Origin: Siphonodentalium dalli
Lineage: Eukaryota > Mollusca > Scaphopoda > Gadilida > Siphonodentaliidae
Direction: 5' to 3'
Assembly (NCBI GenBank): GCA_032622095.1
Contig: CP136068.1
Location: 114,496,509-114,560,508 of the forward strand
Length of the DNA: 64,000 nt
Shown here in pieces: positions 58,216 through 64,000 of this stretch (position 1 is its first letter; every line of letters starts with the position of its first letter). The notes under the pieces are model-generated. The model worked only from the letters and a program-made list of their open reading frames with translations, did not search any database and was not told where the DNA came from. The translations under genes were made by a program, and so were the position numbers.

Positions 58216-58800
58216 TCGGTGAAATTTCCAACAGTAGGAAGGCTTGAGGCTAGTCTAGATGTTAGGATTTTGCGATTTTCGCACACCGGGCCGAACCATG
58301 GTCGGCCCGGTGTGTCATTACCCCATCCACATGGCCAATACAAAACTGCTAATTAGTTTAGCAAAACAATATTTTACTACATTTGGTCAAACTTGTAGAC
58401 ATAAATGGTCATCAGTTGAAGAATTTCCCAACCTGAGGTTTGAAATTTTCAACACTAGGAAAGCTTCAGTTGAGGCCAGTCTGCTAGGATTTGCGATTTT
58501 CTTGTATAGTTTTCAAAATTTTCTCACACCGAGCCCGAACAACCATGGTCGCCCAGTGTTTCCTGGTCTGTTGTCGGTAGCTGTGTGCATTTGTCTGGAA
58601 TTAGATCACTAGTTGTTTTTTTGGGGGGCAATTTTCAGGTTAAAATGTCTTAATGTTCTCATACTGGGAAAATAGAAGCATGGCTTATGAATATATAGGA
58701 TATTAGGCCTGAGCATGAGGTAAGGGGGTGCAAATTCCCAAGGTGGACACCCCCAGTGGAGACCCTCTAGCCACATCCCTGCATCTACCATTCAGCCTTA
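58216..58800. repeat. Repeat flanking the minus-strand LINE (right)
   Basis: It has the same blocks as 53.0-53.35 kb ('aaatggtcatcagttg', 'ggaaagctt', 'ggccagtct.ctagg'), present about twice here. A hairpin 'ccgggccgaaccatggtcgg' with 'cccgg' lies near 58285-58310. The segment ends in 'tagccacatccctgcatcta', inverted at 52964-52983. Confidence 0.6.
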
Positions 58801-59560
58801 TCACAGACAAAGATTCGTTAGTGTTAATCCTCATTACAGTTTTATTGCATTTGCATGATGGCCCATTGTTTGATAGTTCACTGCCATGAGTATGTTTTGT
58901 TACACGTTAAGCTGTATGACCTAATCAATTGGCCGAATACGATACCATAAATTTGATTCTCATGTCACTCCCCTTACAAATAATCTGGTATTTTGAATTA
59001 AGATTTCCGATTTTGGACTCACAACCAATGAATATTTTTGTTTTATTTAACATCTAACATTCTATATTTAGGGATGTTCAATTATACATAACCTCGACAT
59101 CGCGGTTTAAACTTTATTAAACACCTTAATGTGCAAACATCTGCTACAAAAGTAACTACATGTTGTATTATCACTATACATAGAGAGCGAAGACTCACCT
59201 GGGCCACCGACCCACGAGACGAACCACCCCCCCCCCATAAAGTTAAATATCCAGCGTTATGGTCACACTCAAGATTATATCATATATTGTTATAAGTGAA
59301 AAGGTGTTATACATATGAATTATCATGTTTGTGTGTAATTGTATTTTATGTTCATTTTGTGTAATACAATTATGTGGGGAGAGAGACCCTTTGTGAGTTG
59401 CAAAATATGCCCCAGTTATGTTGTAGGGCATACAATTTCCTTTCGTTTGATATATAACTTGACGGAGGCAATTGACGCGAAGTTGACATATTTATTATCA
59501 TACGGGGAATTCGCAAGTTCGGCAATTGTGTTCCTAATAATTGAATTGGTATCAACATTT
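58801..59560. other. No gene; rearranged repeat fragments
   Basis: A diverged unit of the 73-bp minisatellite is at about 58820-58910. The segment 59413-59560 reappears inverted and split at 61758-61945 and 62215-62250. There is a C-run at 59227-59236. No supported coding frame. Confidence 0.45.
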
Positions 59561-60066
59561 ACATTGACCTTGTAAGCCAGGGCATTCTCTTATATATGCC
59601 TGGCTTCCCATTGGAGACTCGCACTGACACAGAGATTTAATGCTGCACCAGCGCATTCCAGTCATGAAAGAATTAAGTATTTGGCAATGTCAAATATACC
59701 CTCGTTCAAGTTGTCGCTGTAGTGTGGGGTGCTAAATAGTTAATCTTTGCATAGAGAGTAATCACTTGATTGAACTGGTGACGTGAAATAATTCATGATA
59801 GGCAGGTGGCGTCCAATCAAGTGATTAAACACTGTTTATTACATTCCACTATAGACATCTAATTTACCAGAAATCCAAATAATACCTCCATTATACCCAT
59901 GACGCATATATTTCGATAGCGCGTATGCATACATAACGCGCTAGTTAAAGCAACATAATTCACTAGTGAAATTAACATTTATAATCACTCGAGAAATTAA
60001 GGTAATTAACATAGGAATGGACTAAATTTTTTGAAGAATGCTTCCTTCTTATAATCTCTCTTCTAG

Positions 60067-60267
60067 GTGGTACAGGATGCACCCGATAAAGCAGCCGTTG
60101 GCAGGACGTGTATTATCATCGCTCACCGTCTGTCAACAATCGAGAATGCTGACGTGATTGCCGTTATAGAAAACGGACAGATTGTCGAGACTGGTTCCCA
60201 CCAGTAATTGATGGCAGCCAGAGGGCGCTATTATGACACCCAGACGACTTCCGTTTTGAAAGGGTGA
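60067..60267 (+). pseudogene. ABCB-type transporter terminal exon, premature stop
   Basis: The acceptor 'tctcttctag' ends at 60066. The reading is Val-Val-Gln-Asp-Ala, then '[20 protein letters not shown]', with the H-loop His of the second nucleotide-binding domain, and '[12 protein letters not shown]', stopping at TAA 60205-60207 after 46 codons. Copy 2 reads 'CTG GAA' where this has 'CAG TAA', so two base changes created the stop, and 20 C-terminal residues (to the ancestral stop at 60265-60267) are lost. In ABCB/P-glycoprotein exporters this exon follows Walker B, and a normal end lies about 20 residues further. Walker A, signature and Walker B exons are not in this window. It may be a dead duplicate or a shortened alternative end. 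Confidence 0.8.
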
Positions 60268-60519
60268 CAGCACGGTTTTGTCGCGACCTTTACCTGCATG
60301 ACGTCACTCACTTTGTTGAATATCGCGTCCATCATGGACCTCACTGTGTCGATATCTGTCGCGAAGGAAACCCTCTCATCCCGGACACACATGCTAATGG
60401 ACAACAGACTGAAGGCACAATTAACTCACGCACATGTAATATGGCCAGAGCTATACTACATTGTATGACTCGTGGGTTTAGGTACCAGTCTATTCAACAA
60501 AAGAAAGTGAGTGCGCGCA

Positions 60520-60525
60520 AATAAA
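60520..60525 (+). promoter_or_regulatory. Candidate poly(A) signal, copy 1
   Basis: AATAAA in 'gcgcaaataaacgg', about 255 bp past the ancestral stop. It is conserved in copy 2 at 63987-63992, which supports function in the original gene. Confidence 0.5.
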
Positions 60526-60720
60526 CGGATACGATAGTCGCAGAAACATTGCAGACGACAGCTAATAGCAATTTCCATTCACTGGACAATTATACAAACT
60601 CTGTTCATAAAATGTCCTCTTGCTTCCATGAAACATAAACTTAGACAGTTGTTACTGAATTTCGCGCAAAGTATTTGTGGGCCATAATAGCCTGTGTTAA
60701 ATTATTGGTTGGAATGTTTA

Positions 60721-61450
60721 ATTATTTGATAGTGCACTGCCATGAGTGCATTGTGTTACCCATTAGTGTTAATCCTAATTACTGTGTTATTACATTATTT
60801 GATAGTGCACTGCCATGAGTGCATTGTGTTACCCATTAGTGTTAATCCTCATTACTGTGTTATAACATTATTTGATAGTGCACTGCCATGAGTGCATTGT
60901 GTTACCCATTAGTGTTAATCCTAATTACTGTGTTATTACATTATTTGACAGTGCACTGCCATGAGTGCATTGTGTTACCCATTAGTGTTAATCCTCATTA
61001 CTGTGTTATAACATTATTTGATAGTGCACTGCCATGAGTGCATTGTGTTACCCATTAGTGTTAATCCTCATGACTGTGTTATAACATTATTTGATAGTGC
61101 ACTGCCATGAGTGCATTGTGTTACCCATTAGTGTTAATCCTCATGACTGTGTTATTACATTATTTGATAGTGCACTGCCATGAGTGAATTGTGTTACCCA
61201 TTAGTGTTAATCCTCATGACTGTGTTATAACATTATTTGATAGTGCACTGCCATGAGTGCATTGTGTTACCCATTAGTGTTAATCCTCATGACTGTGTTA
61301 TTACATTAGTTGATAGTGCACTGCCATCAGTGCATTGTGTTAACCATTACTGTTAATCCTCATTACTGTGTTATTACATTAGTTGATAGTGCACTGCCAT
61401 GAGTGCATTGTGTTACCCATTAGTGTTAATCCTCATGACTATGTTATTAC
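60721..61450 (+). repeat. Minisatellite, 10 copies of exactly 73 bp
   Basis: Units start 'attatttgatagtgcactgc' at 60721, 60794, 60867, 60940, 61013, 61086, 61159, 61232, 61305 and 61378. All spacings are 73 bp, with only single-base differences ('aattact', 'cattact', 'catgact'). The array lies between the two ABC exon copies. Confidence 0.95.
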
Positions 61451-61454
61451 ATTA

Positions 61455-62808
61455 TACATTAAGCAGACGATTCTACTATTAATTGTATTCTCGTGTTGCT
61501 CCGTTACAAAATCAATTTGGGTTTTTGAATTAGATTTCCGATTTTGGGGTAAAAAACTGCTCAACTGTTGACCCCCGGGCCCAAAACATGTCCGCTAAGC
61601 CGAGGGGAGAAATCGGTCAGATGACTTACTCAGTCACGATATATTTCAGTAGCAAGGTTCACAAGTCAGATTTTTTTTAAAACACACCATCTATCATATT
61701 CCTCATATATTTTCAAATTCATTCTTCAGACATAATATATTTCAATGTGTCTTATTGTCCATGCAATTTCCTTTCTTTTGATGTGTAACTCGATCGTATC
61801 AAACGAAGGTGAGTCGAAATATCGTATCGAACACTAGCGAAACCTACCGACAAAAAGCGGCCGTCAGTTTCCCTGCCCGGTAAGTGGTGTTTATACACGG
61901 ATACCAGTTCAATTATTTTGACAGAACTTGCGAATTCCCCATATTTCCGATTTTGGGGTAAAAACTGCTCAACTGTTGACCCCCGGGCCCAAAACATGTC
62001 CGCTAAGCCGAGAGGAGAAATCGGTCAGATGACATACTACTGGGATATATACCACAGGCCCCTGGGGGAAAATACCAGATATACCATTATGCACTATACC
62101 AGTGACAAGGTTCACAAGTCAGATTTTGGTAAAAAAAAAAACTCCATCTATCATGTATCTCATATATTCTCAAAATCGTTCATCTCGGTCACAATATACA
62201 ACAAGTTATATATAAAACGAAAGGAAATTGTATGCCCTGCAACATAACAGGGGTATATTTTGGCTGAGTTCACAGTTTATTTGAATTATTGAAGATATTA
62301 GGCGGACAGAGACTCTTAAGACCCGATTTACTCGACGAGAGCTTTCCGATGAATGGCAACAAGCCATATTTCCGACTAAATCCTGAAAAGTTACCCATAA
62401 TTATGCAGTGGTTAAGAAGTCGATTAATTAGAGCATTGTTGTATATGTTACTCGCTGAATACAGAAATTATACATACATGACAACTTGAATATAGTGGAT
62501 TGGGGATCATTTCTCGCACACGTCACGTAATTTATCACGCCCCTCTCCGCTGGCATTCAAAAAACAGTTGATGATGGTTAATATGAGGATAGACGAATTT
62601 GATTGGATGACTAAGATGTATTGATTGGCTTTGTCTGGAATATGATGTCCCAGTACGCATGCGTGAGATTATACTATAGGGGCACCATAATCCATATTAA
62701 ATTACCTATTTAGACGTACATTATAGTAAGTGTTGATACAGAAATATGTGGATATGGTCTCGCAATATAAAATTTACAGGATTTACATGAACCGGCCTTA
62801 GGTTGAAA
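61455..62808. repeat. Direct repeats between ABC copies; no gene
   Basis: The block 'ttccgattttggggtaaaa', 'tgctcaactgttgacccccg' and 'aacatgtccgctaagccgag' occurs at about 61533-61745 and 61943-62180, including 'aaggttcacaagtcagattt' in both. A 109-codon frame (61918-62247) spans the second copy and shows no domain. 62280-62808 shows nothing. Confidence 0.7.
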
Positions 62809-63054
62809 TTAACCCTTCCCTGGCTGGAACTTCCTGAAATTTTGCGAAAACACTGTACCAATGCATTCTCTTATATATGCGAGTCTCCCGTATGGAGCCT
62901 CCCATATATAAGAGGATACATTGGCCTAACAATATTTACATTGACCTTGTAAGCCAGTGCATGCTCTTATATATGCCTGGCTTCCCATTGGAGACTTGCA
63001 CTGGCACAGAACATTTAATGCTGCACCGGCGCCTTCCCGTCACGAAAGGATTAA
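62809..63054. mobile_element. piggyBac-like MITE, diverged relative
   Basis: TTAA at 62809-62812 and 63051-63054 bounds it. The ends 'cccttccctggctggaa' and (reversed) 'tcctttcgtgacgggaa' match at 12 of 17 positions. Two hairpins lie inside ('aatgcattctcttatatatg' with 'catatataagaggatacatt', and one around 'tatatgcctggcttcccatt'). Its right half is part of the ABC segmental duplication. Confidence 0.6.
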
Positions 63055-63410
63055 GTATTTGGCTATGTCAAATATACCCTCGTTCAAAGGATGCTAAAAA
63101 GTTAATCTTTGCATAGAGAGTAATCACTTGATTGAACTGGTGACGTGAAATAATTCATGATAGGCAGGGACGCCAGTTCAACCAAGTGATTAAACACTGT
63201 TTATTATATTCCACTATAAAGATCTGATTTACCAGAAATCCAAATAATACCTCCATATTTCGATAGCGCGTATGAATACATAACGCGATAGTTAAAGCAA
63301 CTTAATTCACTATTGAAATCACCGTTTATAATCACTCAAGAAATCAAGGTAAATCACATAGGAATGGAATAAATTTGAAGAATGCTCCCTTCTGATAATC
63401 TCTCTTCTAG

Positions 63411-63611
63411 GTAGTACAGGATGCACGCGATAAAGCAGCCGTTGGCATGACGTGTATTATCATCGCTCACCGTCTGTCAACAATCGAGAACGCTGACGTC
63501 ATTGCCGTTATAGAAAACGGACAGATCGCCGAGACTGGTTCCCACCTGGAATTGATGGCAGCCAGAGGGCGCTATTATGACCTCCAGACGATTTCCGTTT
63601 TGAAAGAGTGA
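63411..63611 (+). CDS. ABCB/P-glycoprotein-like transporter, terminal exon
   Basis: The acceptor 'tctcttctag' ends at 63410 and the exon starts in phase 0. It encodes 66 residues: '[18 protein letters not shown]', '[20 protein letters not shown]', '[20 protein letters not shown]' and 'QTISVLKE', then TGA at 63609-63611. This is the end of the second nucleotide-binding domain of a full-size ABCB exporter: the helix after Walker B and the D-loop, the switch (H-loop) His in IIAHRLST, and the C-terminal 'NG.I.E.G.H..L' segment. These proteins use ATP to export lipophilic compounds across the plasma membrane. The catalytic exons upstream are not in this window between the two copies, so either both copies serve one upstream gene as alternative 3' ends or this is an orphan duplicate. 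The reading is intact. Confidence 0.85.
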   Translation, partial: VVQDARDKAAVGMTCIIIAHRLSTIENADVIAVIENGQIAETGSHLELMAARGRYYDLQTISVLKE

Positions 63612-63626
63612 CAGCACGGTTTTGTA

Positions 63627-63745
63627 TAGACCAGACGCTAGCTCTATGCCTTCACTACGCTAAGGCGTAACGTTCCCAGCGTTCTGTCGGGAGCGTAACG
63701 TTACGGAGTAGTAAGCGGAGTGGACTGAGCCAGCGACGGGACTAG
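63627..63745. mobile_element. Small hAT-like MITE in copy 2's 3' UTR
   Basis: The insertion is about 118-119 bp, absent from copy 1, flanked by the direct repeat 'gttttgta' (63619-63626 and 63746-63753; a ninth base, G, also matches on the left). Ends 'tagaccagacgctagct' and (reversed) 'tagtcccgtcgctggct' match at about 12 of 17. An 8-bp duplication and TAG-type ends fit the hAT superfamily. Copy 1 ('ggttttgtcgcgacc') serves as the empty site. Confidence 0.75.
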
Positions 63746-63986
63746 GTTTTGTAGAGACGTTGACACGCATGACGTCACTCGCTTTGTTGAATCTCGTCTA
63801 TCATGGACTTCACTGTGCAGAAATGTGTCGCGAAGGAAACCCTCTCGTCCCGAACACACATGTTCATGGACAACAGACTGAATTCACAATTTATCCATGC
63901 ACATACTATGGCAAGAACTATACTACATTGTATGACTCGTGGGTTTAGGAACCAGTCTATTCAACAAAAGAAATTGAGTCCGCGCA

Positions 63987-63992
63987 AATAAA
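63987..63992 (+). promoter_or_regulatory. Candidate poly(A) signal, copy 2
   Basis: AATAAA in 'gcgcaaataaacgg', the conserved counterpart of 60520-60525. The MITE insertion lies between the stop codon and this signal. Confidence 0.5.
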
Positions 63993-64000
63993 CGGATACG

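Larger units (their letters stand above)
59561..60540 (+). repeat. Segmental duplication, copy 1 (ABC terminal exon)
   Basis: It aligns with 62932-64000 along its length, from 'catttacattgaccttgtaa' through the exon to 'gcgcaaataaacgg'. The offset at the exon is 3,344 bp. It includes the right half of a piggyBac-like MITE at its left edge (TTAA at 59673-59676), intron sequence, the exon and a 3' UTR. Indels relative to copy 2 include a 16-bp stretch 'tatacccatgacgcat' in the intron. Confidence 0.9.
62932..64000 (+). repeat. Segmental duplication, copy 2 (ABC terminal exon)
   Basis: Same content and order as copy 1. It differs by a ~119-bp insertion in the 3' UTR and small indels, and runs off the window end. 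Confidence 0.9.

Noticed and set aside
60264-60524. 86-codon frame after the ABC exon (similar ones at 63.76-63.99 kb)
   Set aside because: It is 3' UTR of the ABC exon copies; the readings differ in frame between the copies, so no coding constraint is evident.
60721-61450. Regular repeats considered as a CRISPR array
   Set aside because: The units are contiguous with no variable spacers, in a eukaryotic context with no cas genes.
1-64000. A coordinated multi-gene system such as a defence or biosynthetic cluster
   Set aside because: Only isolated host exons and retroelement genes are present; nothing indicates co-regulated neighbouring genes.

Overview
The window is eukaryotic, AT-rich, sparsely coding DNA, most likely from a mollusc, perhaps a bivalve. 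Support: host coding occurs only as short exon-like pieces behind intron-type acceptors; there are CR1/Jockey-type LINE relics, tRNA-headed SINEs, foldback elements and satellites; and a GGAC-repeat/'tcaggtgagctaaa' repeat end at 8.1 kb is of a kind I associate with molluscs. The taxonomic call is inference. No operon, rRNA gene, intact tRNA gene, CRISPR array or phage is visible.

Layout. 0-9 kb: a terminal-inverted-repeat (TIR) element carrying 160-bp repeats (1.43-2.97 kb), a 150-bp cruciform (3.2 kb), LINE 3' tails, and a 3 x 457-bp tandem array whose third copy is split by a tRNA-type SINE with a 15-bp target duplication. 9.8-14.6 kb: a hairpin, a 14-copy ~165-bp satellite and a hAT-like MITE. 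16-18 kb: a SINE, a zinc-finger ORF on the minus strand and the end of a LINE reverse transcriptase. 19.9-28.2 kb: 15-bp 'TTCCGAA' minisatellites, a 1.2-kb long inverted repeat, SINEs, and a repeat family carrying poly-G tracts. 28.4-32.1 kb: a plus-strand, 5'-truncated, frameshifted, internally deleted CR1/L2-like LINE. 32.6-33.0 kb: a complete piggyBac-like MITE bounded by TTAA. 36.8-42.5 kb: two pieces of a beta-propeller (NHL-type) protein gene, the upstream one frameshifted and the downstream one open. 42.4-44.3 kb: a nested foldback element. 47.45-52.7 kb: a 5.2-kb structure with ~1-kb inverted arms around a ~200-bp satellite. 53.35-58.2 kb: a minus-strand LINE with ORF1 and ORF2, broken by frameshifts and stops. 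59.5-64 kb: two direct copies, 3,344 bp apart, of the terminal exon of an ABCB/P-glycoprotein-like transporter; the first has a premature stop, and the second is open with a small hAT-like insertion in its 3' UTR.

The only host protein-coding content I can support is the propeller exon(s), the two ABC terminal exons and possibly the zinc-finger ORF. There is no sign of a multi-gene system. The most notable content is structural: a high density of long palindromes, satellites inside inverted repeats, and a piggyBac-like hairpin family recurring across 38 kb.
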